NCBI RefSeq assembly: GCF_900115345.1 | Contig: NZ_FOWC01000002.1 | Span: 186,001-250,000, forward strand | From: Amycolatopsis rubida | Lineage (GTDB): Bacteria > Actinomycetota > Actinomycetes > Mycobacteriales > Pseudonocardiaceae | DNA: 64,000 nt | Direction: 5' to 3' | Shown here: piece by piece, positions 1-8,858 of the stretch | Layout: the number at the start of each line of letters is the position of its first letter | How positions within the stretch are numbered: position 1 is the first letter of the stretch | Program-made: the position numbers and the translations under genes | Notes under the pieces: generated by a model | The model's database searches: none | What the model saw: only the letters and a program-made list of their open reading frames with translations | What the model was told of the DNA's origin: nothing

Positions 1-972
1 CAATTCGGACCGTGAACGTGCAGACACCCGACCGCGTCGAGCTGCAGCAGCCCGTATGCGGCGACGTGCTCCGGGCGCAGCCTCCTGGCGCGGTGGAAGA
101 CCGTCCGCAGACCCGGTGGGCCTGCCGGTTTCCGGGTCCGGGTGTTCGACATGCGCGAGGGTGCGGACGACGTTCGCCGCCGCGGTCCCGTCCGCCGATC
201 AGGGTTGGGAGCACCCCGAACCGGTCGCCCTCGGCCTCGTCGCGGGCGAGGCAGATCCAGCTGAACCCGCCGCGCGCCCGGCCTCGCCGCGGCCCACCGG
301 GCTGCCGCATTCCACGCAAAACCGGTGCCGCTCCGGCAGTGCCGCGTCGGGCAGCACGGTGTCGAACGGGTCCGGCAGCCTCGCTTTCGGCAGCGCGACC
401 CGCAGGTGCGGACGAGGAGTTCGTCGAGCCCGTCCTCGACCACCGAATCGTCGATCGCCCATTCCCGCAACTGCGGGAAGTACCCCAGCACGGTGTCCGC
501 CGGAATCAGCCGCACCGCGTGGTCGGCCACCACGATGCCGAGCAACTGCCCGGTGGTGCGGTCGAACGGGGGACAGCCGCACAGGTCCGGGTCCGCGCGG
601 CCCTCCAGCAGAGCGAGCGGCACCCGTTCGCTGTCCGTCGCTTCGGTGGTGGCGCGTACCCAGATGCCGTAGCCGAGGCGGAGCGGAAGGCTGTGGATCC
701 GGACTTCCCGCCCGGATTCGACCTTTCGCCGGAGCGTGGTGCCGTGGCGCCCCGGAGCGGCCAGTTCGAGCAGCGCCAGCTCGCCGCGCGCCCGCGAGCG
801 GCGGGACCAGCCCGGCCAGCGTCGCGGAACCCGCCGATTCCACCCGGAAAACGGTTTCCTCGCGGGCCGCGCGGGAGCAGGTCGGGACGTACCGGCCGCC
901 GATCAGCACGCCGGAGCCGTGGAGGCGGCCGTCGGCAGCGTGGATCCGCGCCGGCCCCGGATCAGCGGCCAC
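1..972 (-). pseudogene. Relic of a trypsin-like / PknG-like kinase protein
   Basis: Minus-strand remnant running off the left edge. Near 935 the frame reads GSGVLIGGRYV, like the start of an S1 trypsin-like fold. After a frameshift it reads GCPPFDRTTGQLLGIVVAD and VLGYFPQLREWAIDD, as in trypsin-like domains of large actinomycete signalling proteins. After another shift near 400 it reads LPDPFDTVLP then RFCVECGSPVGR, resembling the rubredoxin-like segment before PknG-type kinase domains. GFSWICLARD follows in a third frame, and the end (LLQLDAVGCLHVHG) looks like kinase subdomain VI. At least three frame changes and a shortened kinase segment mean no functional product. The S1-plus-PknG reading is inference from short motifs. 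Confidence 0.5.
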
Positions 973-1032
973 GAGGTAAAACCTTACCCGGGAACGGCCT
1001 CCGGATCGTTCGGTTCGGGCGAAGCCGTCCGG

Positions 1033-2463
1033 TCACCCGGCGCGACGGGTCGCCCTCCCCGAATGGACGTATCGCGCGCGGCCGGAGCCGTCGTCGCCAA
1101 GGAAGACCAGCGGCAGGTGGATTCCGCCCTGCGCTTCGCGAAGAATCAGGGTGTCGCCTTCGAGAAAGACCAGTTCGGATTTGCTGGCGGCGCTCAACTC
1201 CGCGGCTGTCCCTTTAGGACGTTGCTCCAGCCAGACCCGGCCGTCGTCGTCTTGGGAGACCACGAGATCGGCGACCGTGCTGGCGTAAGTGCCGAGATAC
1301 CGGTCCGCGGCGAAGGGCTCCGGCTCGGCAGGCGGACGGGGCGGCAGCGACACCTCGACGCCCCCGAATTCCTTGAGCAGCGCGGGAACGAGGTCGGCGT
1401 ACAGGCTCATCGCGCCGCCGCCGTTGGTCAGCAGCGCCACCACCAGGTCGCTTTCGGGCACCAGCCGCAGGAACGCCGCCTGTCCGATGGTGTTGCCGTC
1501 GTGGCCGTAGACCTGGCCGGCCGGAGTGTCGAACAACTCCCAGCCGAGGCCCCAGGCATCGCCCATGATGCCGAGCGGCGGAAGGCTGACCTGCCGCTGA
1601 AGCATGGCCGCGGCGCTCTCCGCGCTCAACACTCCGGCACCGCCCGCGAGGTGCATGCGGGCGAAGGCGAGCAAATCCGCCGCGGACATCGCGAGCGACG
1701 ACCCGGCCGGTCCGTTGGACCGCAGCATCGACCAGAACGGCGCGGGCACGAGGTCCGCGCCCGGCTCGGGTTCGAGGTGCCCGATCGCGGGACGGAACCG
1801 GATCGCGTCGAGAGCGTTCGGGGCGAAATGCCGGAGTTTGAGCGGCACGGCGAGGTGTTCGCGAAGGCAGTCCTCGTAATGCCTGCCGCGCAACACTTCC
1901 ACCAGCCGCCCGAGGACGACGTACCCCGCATTGTTGTAGGAGAACAACTCTCCGGGCGGGAACAGCTGGGCGACGCCGTCGAGGGTCGCGACGAACTTCT
2001 CCACCGCGTCGTCGCCGGGGCCGGTGTCGGTGAAGAGGTCGCCCTCGAACCCGGCGGTGTGGCTGAGCAACTGGCGCACGGTGATGGCCGCGTCGCCCAG
2101 TTCGAGGTCGGGCAGGTAGTGCCGGATGGGAGCGTCGAGATCGACCAGGCCCTCGTCCACGAGCTGCAGGACGAGGGTGGCCGTCCACACCTTGGTGATC
2201 GAGCCGATTTGGAATACCGAATCGGCCGTGGCGGTGACCCCGGTGCCGAGATTGAGCACCCCGGCGGACGCGGTGGCGGTCTCCTCGCCGATCGCCACCG
2301 CGATCACCGCGGCGGGGACCCGGTGGTGTTCCAGCAGCGCGGGAAGGTCCTGCTCCAGCCGCCTGCGGAGAGCGTCGAGCTTGTCCATCCCGGGAAGGTA
2401 TCGCCGCGCCGAGACCAGAAGTTCGTCTCCGGAGACGGAAAAATCCGCGTTCGGCTGGAGCAC
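1033..2463 (-). CDS. Serine hydrolase, beta-lactamase / PBP4* family
   Basis: A 476-residue class-C beta-lactamase-like hydrolase (EstB / DD-peptidase clan), acting through an acyl-serine on an unknown ester or peptide. Catalytic motifs are intact: S88-I-T-K91 (SxxK), Y176-N-N178 (YxN) and H321-D-G323 (HxG in place of KTG). No signal peptide is evident, so it is probably cytoplasmic. The GTG start is supported by GAGGAG eight bases upstream, overlapping the stop of the preceding amidohydrolase relic, which implies former translational coupling. An internal ATG at 2388 is a weaker alternative. The C-terminal 110 residues form the small beta-rich lipocalin-like tail common in this family. Confidence 0.85.
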   Translation of the reverse strand: MLQPNADFSVSGDELLVSARRYLPGMDKLDALRRRLEQDLPALLEHHRVPAAVIAVAIGEETATASAGVLNLGTGVTATADSVFQIGSITKVWTATLVLQLVDEGLVDLDAPIRHYLPDLELGDAAITVRQLLSHTAGFEGDLFTDTGPGDDAVEKFVATLDGVAQLFPPGELFSYNNAGYVVLGRLVEVLRGRHYEDCLREHLAVPLKLRHFAPNALDAIRFRPAIGHLEPEPGADLVPAPFWSMLRSNGPAGSSLAMSAADLLAFARMHLAGGAGVLSAESAAAMLQRQVSLPPLGIMGDAWGLGWELFDTPAGQVYGHDGNTIGQAAFLRLVPESDLVVALLTNGGGAMSLYADLVPALLKEFGGVEVSLPPRPPAEPEPFAADRYLGTYASTVADLVVSQDDDGRVWLEQRPKGTAAELSAASKSELVFLEGDTLILREAQGGIHLPLVFLGDDGSGRARYVHSGRATRRAG

Positions 2464-2475
2464 CGGACGAACTCC

Positions 2476-3664
2476 TCAGACGAGCACCTCGCCGTCCTTC
2501 GCGACCACCCGGCCGCCCGCGATCACCAGCGAACGCACCGGCGCCCGCGGCAACGCGTCCGGCACATTCTCCGCCGCCACCAGCACCACGTCCGCCCGGC
2601 AACCCGGCACCAGATCATGCCGCTCCCGGCCCACGAACGAGCCCGCCCGCCGCGTCGCCAGCTCCACCGCCGCCGTCAGATCCTCGTCCCTCCGCAAGCC
2701 GTGCAGGCGGGCGAAACCGAGCGCGATCTGCAGGATGTCGCCGTCGCCGTACGGGGACCACAGGTCGCGGATCCCGTCCGTGCCGAGCCCGACCGGGACC
2801 TCGCGCGCCGATGAATTCGAGCCATGGCAGCGGAGCCACCCGCACCGGCGCGACCGTCGCCAGCGAGATGCCCGCCTCGGTGATCCGGTCGAGCAGCGCC
2901 GCCTGCCGCGCCGGGGGAACCTCGCCCAGTGCGAAGCCGTGCGACACGGTGACCTTGCCCTGCAGCCCGGTGCGCACGGTCCGGTCCTCGATCAGCACGC
3001 ACTGGAACGCGCCCAGCTCGCCGCCGTCGTGCAGGTGGATGTCGAGGCCGACGCCGCGCCGCTCGGCGATCTCGAACAGTCCGTCGAGCTGGCCGACCGG
3101 GTCGCGGTCGATGCCCGCCGGGTCGAGGCCGCCGATCCGGCCCGCGCCCGCCGCCGCGGCCTCGTCGAGCAGCTTGCGCACCCCCGGCCGCCGCAGCACG
3201 CCGTCCTGCGGGAAAGCCACGATCCCGACCTCCACCGCGCCGCCCAGCCGCTGCGCGGCTTCCCGCACGATCTCGATCCCGCGCAGGCCAAGCCCCAGGT
3301 CGACGTCCACGTGACTGCGCGCCGCGATGGTGCCGTGCCGCAGGAATTCGCGCAGCACCGTCTCGGCGATCTCGACGCTCGGGATGCCGAGCGCGTCCCG
3401 CTCGGCCCGCTCGTGCGCGATGCGGCCTTCAGTGCTCGCGACGCCGCCGTAGGAGACTCACGGCTTGCCCCACCAGCTGTTGTCGACGTGCGCGTGCGAG
3501 TCGACGAACCCGGGCAGCGCGAGCAGCCCGGCGCCGTCGATCCGCTCGCCCTCGACCGGGGCCGAGCCCGCGGGTCGGACGTCGGAGACGCGGTCGCCGT
3601 CGAGCACGAGGTCGGCCGGGTCGCCGCCCCACGGGCGCACACCGGTCACAGTGCGAGAAGCCAT
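2476..3664 (-). pseudogene. Amidohydrolase (cytosine deaminase-like), two frameshifts
   Basis: Metal-dependent amidohydrolase of the cytosine deaminase / N-acyl-D-amino acid deacylase type, in three frames. The N-terminal frame starts at 3664 (MASRTVTG) and carries the metal motif GFVDSHAHVDNSWW, then hits TGA at about 3460. Shifting one base continues VSYGGVASTEGRIAHER and on through SHVDVDLG, DIHLHD and TVSHGFALGE. Near 2810 a second one-base shift leads to REVPVGLGTDGIRDLW and a C-terminus ending REHDLVPGCRADVVL-like. Everything needed for an active enzyme is present except frame continuity. The lesions are therefore either recent single-base indels or sequencing errors in GC runs. The gene was probably co-transcribed with the downstream serine hydrolase. 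Confidence 0.75.
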
Positions 3665-3669
3665 GTCAA

Positions 3670-3679
3670 TGGTATACCA
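3670..3679. promoter_or_regulatory. GntR-type palindrome TGGTATACCA
   Basis: A perfect 10-bp palindrome, TGGTATACCA, lies five bases upstream of the ATG of the amidohydrolase relic. GntR-family repressors commonly bind sites of this form. No GntR gene lies in the window, so the regulator would act in trans. It sits where the minus-strand promoter should be. Confidence 0.5.
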
Positions 3680-3815
3680 AATTATCGGGTGGTTGTCCCG
3701 CGAGCCTGGCCCTGACACTCCCAGGACCGAGGGGTACTGGCCGCGCCGCGCCGCGCGCCGCACCATGGACGGCAGCCGCGGCGGCACCGGCGCGGCGGGA
3801 AAGAAGGGCGGAACA

Positions 3816-4685
3816 TTGACCGACAACCTCCCCGGCGGGACGTTCACCTTGGCCGGGCACACCGTCGCCCGCCTGGGATACGGCGCGATGCAGCTCGCCG
3901 GACCCGGCGTGTTCGGGCCCCCGAACGACCGCGACGAGGCACTCGCGGTCCTGCGCACGGCCGTCGAGCTGGGCGTGAACCACATCGACACCGCTGATTT
4001 CTACGGGCCGCACGTGACGAACGAACTGCTCCGCGAAGCGCTCGCGCCTTACGACGGGCTGCGGATCGTCACCAAGGTCGGCGCGGTGCGCGACGACAAG
4101 GGCGGCTGGATCCACGAGCGTTCGCCCGAGCAGCTGCGCGACCAGGTGGAGTCGAACCTGCGCAACCTCGGCGTCGAGGCGCTCGACGTGGTGAACCTGC
4201 GCGTCGGCGGCGGACCGGACGGGCACTCGCCGGTGCCGGGCTCGCTGGCCGAACCCTTCGGCGCGCTCGCCGAACTGCGCCAGCAAGGCAAGATCAAGGA
4301 ACTCGGCGTGAGCGTGGTCGACGCCGAGCAGGTGGCCGAGGCGCAGTCGATCGCACCGGTGGCCACCGTGCAGAACTGGTACAACGTCGCGCACCGCGGG
4401 GACGAGAAGCTGATCGAATCCCTTGCTGCCCAAGGGATTTCCTATGTGCCGTTCTGGCCGCTCGGCGGATTCAGCCCCCTCCAGTCCGCGACGCTGGACA
4501 ACGTCGCCGCCCGGCTCGGCGCCAGCCCGAAGGCGGTCGCGCTGGCCTGGCTGCTGCACCAGTCGCCGAACATCCTGCTGATCCCCGGCACGTCGTCGGT
4601 CGCGCACCTGCGGGAGAACGTGGCGGCGGGCGATCTGGAACTGCCCGCGGACGCGGTGGCCGAATTGGACACTATCGCCGGATAA
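3816..4685 (+). CDS. Aldo/keto reductase
   Basis: A 289-residue NADPH-type aldo/keto reductase with the usual (alpha/beta)8 motifs: LGYGAMQLAGPG at the N-terminus, HIDTADFYG with the Asp and Tyr of the tetrad, IVTKVGA with the Lys, and a C-terminal cofactor loop around LIPGTSSVAHLREN. The position normally held by His reads VVNLRVGG, with Arg, as in the YdbC-like subgroup. The substrate is unknown. The TTG start follows AAGAAGG by eight bases; an upstream in-frame ATG at 3765 would add an unusual basic extension. It is divergent from the amidohydrolase relic and followed at once by a strong terminator. Confidence 0.88.
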   Translation: MTDNLPGGTFTLAGHTVARLGYGAMQLAGPGVFGPPNDRDEALAVLRTAVELGVNHIDTADFYGPHVTNELLREALAPYDGLRIVTKVGAVRDDKGGWIHERSPEQLRDQVESNLRNLGVEALDVVNLRVGGGPDGHSPVPGSLAEPFGALAELRQQGKIKELGVSVVDAEQVAEAQSIAPVATVQNWYNVAHRGDEKLIESLAAQGISYVPFWPLGGFSPLQSATLDNVAARLGASPKAVALAWLLHQSPNILLIPGTSSVAHLRENVAAGDLELPADAVAELDTIAG

Positions 4686-4688
4686 CGC

Positions 4689-4730
4689 CGATTCGGGGTG
4701 CTGACTGCTGACTGTCAGCACCCCGAATCG
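4689..4730 (+). terminator. Intrinsic terminator-like hairpin
   Basis: A perfect 17-bp stem (CGATTCGGGGTGCTGAC at 4689-4705 paired with 4714-4730) has an 8-base loop. It begins four bases after the aldo/keto reductase stop and is followed by an A-rich rather than a U-rich run. It probably ends plus-strand transcription. Confidence 0.75.
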
Positions 4731-4883
4731 CAGAAGAAAACTGGACGATAGTTTCCGATGAACGGACGGCGAATTCCTCTCCGCTTCCGCGCACTTCACC
4801 AACGAACGACGGTGCACCGGAAGTCCGGGCGCGATTAGCGTCCTCGACGGCAGTTTCCGCCACGCTAAGGAGAAAACGCGCCG

Positions 4884-5435
4884 ATGAACGTCAACCGCGC
4901 CTGCGCCGCTGTTCTCGCCGTCGCCGGGCTGATCGCCGCACCGGCCACCGCCCCGGCCGCGGCATCCGAGTTGCCCGGCTACGGCCAATGGCAGGCCGAC
5001 GTGCGCGAAGCCCTCGACCCGGCCGTTCCCTGGCTGACCGACCGGGTCGCCAAGGGCGGGTCCGGGCTGGCGATCGTGCTGGACATCGACAACACCTCGC
5101 TGGAAACCGAATACCACCCCGGCGAACCGAACCGGCCGGTGCTCGCGGTCGCCCAGTGGGCGGGCCAGCACCACGTGTCCGTCCTCTTCGTGACGGCACG
5201 GACCAGTTCCTCCTCAGCGCGCACGCAGCTGAGCGACGCGGGATATCCGATCGACGCGATCTGCACCCGCGAATCCGGCGAGGGCACCGCGGAAGGCAAG
5301 CAGCGCTGCCGCGCGGACCTGACCGAGCAGGGCTACACGATCACGGCGAACATCGGCAACCGGTCCACCGACCTCGAAGGCGGGGACTACGAAAAGGGCT
5401 TCAAGCTCCCGGACTACGACGGGCAGCTTTCGTAA
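4884..5435 (+). CDS. Secreted HAD-family acid phosphatase
   Basis: A 183-residue protein with an N-terminal signal peptide (hydrophobic stretch about 8-20, AxA-type cleavage near residues 26-28), so probably exported. The mature part is a compact class IIIB HAD phosphatase fold. The nucleophile motif is D67-I-D69-N-T71, TAR near residue 105 is motif II, and a late GNRSTDLEGG segment supplies the acidic metal site. It probably removes phosphate from nucleotides or other phosphomonoesters outside the cytoplasm. The ATG follows AAGGAG at the correct distance. It stands alone; a copy of the dispersed CTCGTGAGTGGC repeat starts directly after its stop codon. Confidence 0.85.
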   Translation: MNVNRACAAVLAVAGLIAAPATAPAAASELPGYGQWQADVREALDPAVPWLTDRVAKGGSGLAIVLDIDNTSLETEYHPGEPNRPVLAVAQWAGQHHVSVLFVTARTSSSSARTQLSDAGYPIDAICTRESGEGTAEGKQRCRADLTEQGYTITANIGNRSTDLEGGDYEKGFKLPDYDGQLS

Positions 5436-5450
5436 CTCGTGAGTGGCGAT
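5436..5450 (+). repeat. Half copy of the dispersed CTCGTGAGTGGC element
   Basis: CTCGTGAGTGGCGAT begins at the first base after the phosphatase stop codon. It is the left arm of the hairpin found complete at 13846-13891 and 27548-27588. Here the right arm is missing. Confidence 0.6.
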
Positions 5451-5454
5451 CCCC

Positions 5455-5788
5455 TCAACCGTCGAAGTGTCCGCGACGCCACGCGCACGATCGCAGGTCC
5501 TGGATCAGCTTCTCCTGCGCCGCCTTCGCCCGCGGATACCCGGAATCCGGCCCTGGCTTCGCACGTCGCCCGCACCAGATTCCCGGTCGAACGCTGGAAG
5601 AACTCCATGACATCGTCTTCGGCGAACGACGGCGAGTTCGACACGTCCACCTGCACGTCGGCACCTCGCAGCACGCCGGGCGGCCCTTCGCCGGTCAACT
5701 GCACGACCTGAGAGCCGATCCGCCCGTTCCCGCCGTTCCGCCGCGGGCGTCGCCAGTCAGGACCGGACAGCACGCCGATTTGTGACAC
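5455..5788 (-). pseudogene. Unknown small gene with one frameshift
   Basis: A GTG at 5788 opens a frame that reads coherently to about 5540, including AEDDVMEFFQRSTGNLVRA. A one-base shift is then needed to reach a convincing C-terminus (GYPRAKAAQEKLIQDLRS) ending at 5455. The joined product would be about 110 residues. No family was recognised. The composition of both segments (acidic and amphipathic, without the Arg/Pro/Gly excess of shadow frames) suggests former coding. It is convergent with the HAD phosphatase. Confidence 0.4.
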
Positions 5789-5842
5789 CCGTGCCCGCTA
5801 AGCTCGCGAATGCCCGCCGGAACAGGAACGAACGCGCCGCCG

Positions 5843-6547
5843 ATGGCGGAAAACGTCGAGGGCCACCTCGGTGTTCGCGCAGGTCCGGCGGCGGCTGTTC
5901 GGGATCGGCTACCGGATTCTCGGCAGCGTCGCCGACGCCGAGGACGTCTGGCTGCGCTGGCACACGTGCGACCGTTCAGTCGTCCGCAACCCGGGCGCGT
6001 TCCTCGCCACCACCACAACCCAGCTGGCCATCACCGCGAGCCCGGCACGAAACCTACGTCGGCCCGTGGCTGCCCGAACCCGTCGACACCTCCGCGGACC
6101 CGCGCAGATCGCCGACATCGTGCAGACCACCGAGGTGAGCGCGCCAGCTGGTCAGCCGGGCGCGCAAACACCCCGCCGCGGAACGCCGGACGCCCGAGCG
6201 GCGGCTGCTCACCGCGTTCGTGGACGCCGCGCGCCCCGGCGACCTGGCGACGCTGGAGGACCTGCTCGCCGAGGACGTGGTCAGCTACTCCGATGCCGGC
6301 GGCGCGGTCCGCGCGACGCGGATTCCGGTGGTCAGCGCGGTCACGGTGGCGAAGTACGTCCGCGCGTTCGCCGACCGGTTCTGGTCCGGTGCCGAGGTGC
6401 GCTGGAGCGAGGTCAACGGCCAGCCCCCGGCAGTGGTCAGCCACAGTGTCGGCGTCGGCCAAGGGCGTCCACCGCGTGTTCTGGCTGAGGAACCCGGCCA
6501 AGCTCGGGGCGTATCCCGCCCGAGCCCGGGGTACCCGGCGGGGATGA
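5843..6547 (+). pseudogene. Degraded SigJ-like (ECF41) sigma factor
   Basis: Pieces of an ECF41 sigma factor (SigJ type, with a C-terminal SnoaL-like domain) occur in order but in different frames. MAENVEGHL starts at 5843, then FAQVRRRLFGIGYRILGSVADAEDVWLRW (sigma region 2) in the next frame, then YVGPWLPEPVDTSADP in a third. Region 4 is largely deleted. RLLTAFVDAARPGDLATLEDLL opens the SnoaL domain and VHRVFWLRNPAKLG closes it after another shift. With several frameshifts and no DNA-binding region it cannot work. The end overlaps the start of the downstream DUF5313 gene by four bases. Confidence 0.75.
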
Positions 6548-6906
6548 AGCGACCCGGCCCGGTGCGCTGGCTGCACTACGTCTACGGCGGAGTACTCCCC
6601 GAGGAGTACCGCGAGTGGGTGCTGTACGACGCGACCGCGAAAACCTGGGTGCTGCGCTTCGCGTTCCGGATCTTCGCCGAGGCGCTGCCCTGGCTGATCG
6701 CGGGCTACGTCGTCCTCGCCCTGGTCACGCCGATGCCTGCCGGGATGATCGTCGCGGCGCTGCTGATCAGCCTGCTGCTGAGCCTGTTCCTCACCGTCAC
6801 CAGCGCCGACGAACTCGCCGAGGTCCGCCTCACCAAGCACGGTTTCCCGCCCGGCACCGGGAAAGAAGTCCGCAAACGCCGCGGCGGCGCGTCGACCTGG
6901 CCGTGA
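6544..6906 (+). CDS. DUF5313 family membrane protein
   Basis: A 120-residue protein starting MKRPGPVRWLHYVYGG with two central hydrophobic helices (about 40-60 and 65-83) and a basic tail. The layout, including the YREWVLYDAT segment before the first helix, matches the actinobacterial DUF5313 family, whose function is unknown. It is probably an inner-membrane protein with both ends cytoplasmic. The ATG at 6544 overlaps the end of the SigJ relic, so it may once have been co-translated with it. Confidence 0.75.
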   Translation: MKRPGPVRWLHYVYGGVLPEEYREWVLYDATAKTWVLRFAFRIFAEALPWLIAGYVVLALVTPMPAGMIVAALLISLLLSLFLTVTSADELAEVRLTKHGFPPGTGKEVRKRRGGASTWP

Positions 6907-6947
6907 AGCGGTTGCCGAACGCGTAACCGCTTGGTTACGCTTCCGCC

Positions 6948-7292
6948 GTGGACCTGGCCGCCAGTGCGATCGCCGACCCGGTACGGCGGGACATCCTGGC
7001 GCTCCTGCAACACCAGCGCCTGTCCGCCGGGGAGATCGCCGCGCGTTTCGCCATCAGCCGTCCCGCGGTGTCGCGGCATCTGCGCGTACTGCGGGAAAGC
7101 GGGCTGGTGCGCGACGAACTCCTGGGCAGGCAACGGTTTTACGCCCTCGACCCGCAGGGCTTCGCCGAACTCGCCGCCTGGCTCGCCCAGCTTCTCGCCC
7201 CGCCTGCCTGGCAGCAGCGGCTCGACGCGCTGGAGACTGAGGTCCACCGCACCCGTCGCGACGCCTCCGCCGGAGAGGAACACACCGCATGA
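6948..7292 (+). CDS. ArsR-family winged-helix regulator
   Basis: A 114-residue ArsR/SmtB-type repressor. Residues about 5-85 form the winged helix: IADPVRRDILALL, GEIAARFAISRPAVSRHLRVLRE as recognition helix, and LLGRQRFYAL as the wing. No metal-binding cysteines are visible, so it belongs to the subgroup normally paired with an AHSA1/SRPBCC gene, as here. The start is a GTG. Its stop overlaps the next ATG (ATGA), giving tight translational coupling. With its partner broken, it may now only regulate itself. Confidence 0.85.
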   Translation: MDLAASAIADPVRRDILALLQHQRLSAGEIAARFAISRPAVSRHLRVLRESGLVRDELLGRQRFYALDPQGFAELAAWLAQLLAPPAWQQRLDALETEVHRTRRDASAGEEHTA

Positions 7293-7791
7293 AACCCATG
7301 CCCGGCGCGAGAGCACACGGTCTCGCCGACAGCATCGACCTGGTTCTGCCACGCACCTTCCGCGCACCGATCGACGACGTGTGGGCCGCGATCACCGAAC
7401 CCGAACGCACCGCGCGCTGGTTCGGCCCCGGGAGGGCGACGGGACACCCGGTCGGATGATCCGCGTCCAGATGCTGTTCGAGGAGGAGGCGCCCTGGATG
7501 GACCTTCGCGTCGACGCCTGCGAACCGCCGCGCCGGCTGGCTGTTTCGGCCACCGACGAATCCGGAGCCTGGCGCATGGAGGTGCGACTGGAGTCCCGAG
7601 GCGCGGCAACGGAACTCCAGCTGGTGCGCCACCTGGACTCCGCGGACACGATCCCGGACGCCGGTCCTGGCTGGGAGCACTACCTCGACCTGCTCACCGC
7701 CGCCCCTGCCGGCACGCCGCGGCCGGACTTCGCCGACCACCGCCCGGCGATGCCGCCCGCTTGCACCGAATTGGCCGGAAAGTTTTCCTGA
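7289..7791 (+). pseudogene. AHSA1/SRPBCC-domain protein with one frameshift
   Basis: Starts at the ATG overlapping the ArsR stop. The first frame reads LVLPRTFRAPIDDVWAAITEPERTARWFGP, the standard AHSA1 opening. Around 7430 the sequence then leaves frame; one missing base near the Gly-Pro-Trp-Glu-Gly position explains this. From GDGTPGRMIRVQMLF the second frame continues to a normal C-terminus at 7791 (WEHYLDLLTA, ELAGKFS). Both halves are well conserved, so this is a recent indel or a base-call error in a CCCC/GGG run. SRPBCC proteins bind hydrophobic ligands; the role of ArsR-linked members is not settled. Confidence 0.75.
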
Positions 7792-7798
7792 CCGCCCG

Positions 7799-7924
7799 TC
7801 AATAGTCCACTTCGGACAGTCGGCGACCGAACGAAATGCCTTGAACGGCCACGACTTCCCCGTTCGGCTGACGGCGGCGACCGGCGCGGAATCGCACCGC
7901 AGGCTGCCGGGTCCGCAGCGGCAT
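7799..7924 (-). CDS. Possible 41-residue small protein
   Basis: A short minus-strand ORF from ATG at 7924, basic at the N-terminus (MPLRTRQPAVRFRAGRRR) and ending VQGISFGRRLSEVDY. It shares an upstream region with the ECF sigma gene, including the inverted repeat at 7930-7943. No family was recognised and no clear ribosome-binding site is seen. It could be the tail of a lost gene. Confidence 0.25.
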   Translation of the reverse strand: MPLRTRQPAVRFRAGRRRQPNGEVVAVQGISFGRRLSEVDY

Positions 7925-7929
7925 ATGGA

Positions 7930-7943
7930 GTACACTGCTGTAC
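7930..7943. promoter_or_regulatory. Inverted repeat GTACA-CTGC-TGTAC
   Basis: A perfect inverted repeat with 5-bp arms and a 4-base spacer sits between the small minus-strand ORF and the ECF sigma gene, 60 bases before the sigma start. It could be an operator for either side; nothing else identifies its binder. Confidence 0.35.
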
Positions 7944-8002
7944 CAGTTACTTTCAGTAGTCCCGCGTGACGAGGTGTGGGCCGGTCCGGTGGGAGGTGCA
8001 CG

Positions 8003-8800
8003 GTGGAGGCGACACTGGGCAGCACGCTGGTCACCGAGGCGGACGAGGACGAGCGCACCGACGCCGAGCTCCTCGCCGCCGTGCGCGCCGGAGATTGCCA
8101 GGCTGGCGGGGAACTGTTCCGGCGGCACGTCTCGCTGATGCGCCGCGTCGCCGCCGGTTTGGTGCGCCAGCAAGCCGAACGCGACGACCTGGTCGCCGAA
8201 GCCTTCGCGCGCGTGCTCAGCACGGTCGCGGCGGGCGGCGGTCCGGAGTCGAACGCGCCAGCGTATCTCGTAGCCACGATGCGAAATCTCTTCGCCCGGT
8301 GGAGCCGCCACGAAAACCGTATCGATCTGTATGCGACTGTTCCGGAACCCGTAACTCTTGACGGCGGCGCTGACGAACTCGCAGTCATGCGCTCCGAAGA
8401 CCGTCTGGTGTGGTCGGCCTACCGAACACTGCCCGGCCGCTGGCGAACGGTGTTGTGGCGGATGTCCGCCGAAGGCGACACCCCGGCGGAACTCGCCCCG
8501 GTGCTCGGCGTTTCCCCGAACGGCGTCGCGGTGCTCGCCCGGCGCGCCCGTGAGGGACTTCGGCAGGCGTACCTGCAAGTCCAGGTGCCGGACGCGGAAT
8601 TGCCGCAGTGCCAGGAAGTCCGCCGCCGGATGGGCGCGTGGCTGCGCGGCACCCTGCCCGCCCGCCGGGCCGGAGTCCTCGCCGGACACCTCGCGGTGTG
8701 CGAACCGTGCCACGCGGTCGCCGCCGAACTGGCCGAGGTCAACCGCGAACTGCCCCGGATGACCGGCTGCTGCGGCCCGGCGATCCCGGAGCCCCGCTAG
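8003..8800 (+). CDS. ECF sigma factor with fused C-terminal zinc-finger domain
   Basis: A 265-residue ECF-type sigma factor. Region 2 lies at about 25-95 (DAELLAAVRAGDCQAGGELF, RDDLVAEAFARVL) and region 4 at about 130-185 (LPGRWRTVLWRM, SPNGVAVLARRARE). A C-terminal segment (RRAGVLAGHLAVCEPCHAVAAELAEVN, about 220-250) resembles a zf-HC2 anti-sigma domain with HxxxCxxC. The sigma factor may therefore carry its own sensor or inhibitor rather than use a separate anti-sigma gene; none is adjacent. The GTG at 8003 follows GGGAGG by six bases and is preferred to GTG 7976. The target regulon is unknown. Confidence 0.85.
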   Translation: MEATLGSTLVTEADEDERTDAELLAAVRAGDCQAGGELFRRHVSLMRRVAAGLVRQQAERDDLVAEAFARVLSTVAAGGGPESNAPAYLVATMRNLFARWSRHENRIDLYATVPEPVTLDGGADELAVMRSEDRLVWSAYRTLPGRWRTVLWRMSAEGDTPAELAPVLGVSPNGVAVLARRAREGLRQAYLQVQVPDAELPQCQEVRRRMGAWLRGTLPARRAGVLAGHLAVCEPCHAVAAELAEVNRELPRMTGCCGPAIPEPR

Positions 8801-8858
8801 CCAGACCCCGCGGGATCAGACCGGCCGCGAAGACACCAGCAGCGCAGCTTCCAGATGC

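Noticed and set aside
736-2814. 692-codon plus-strand ORF
   Set aside because: It is antisense to the serine hydrolase and amidohydrolase; composition is Arg/Gly/His-rich with no motif.
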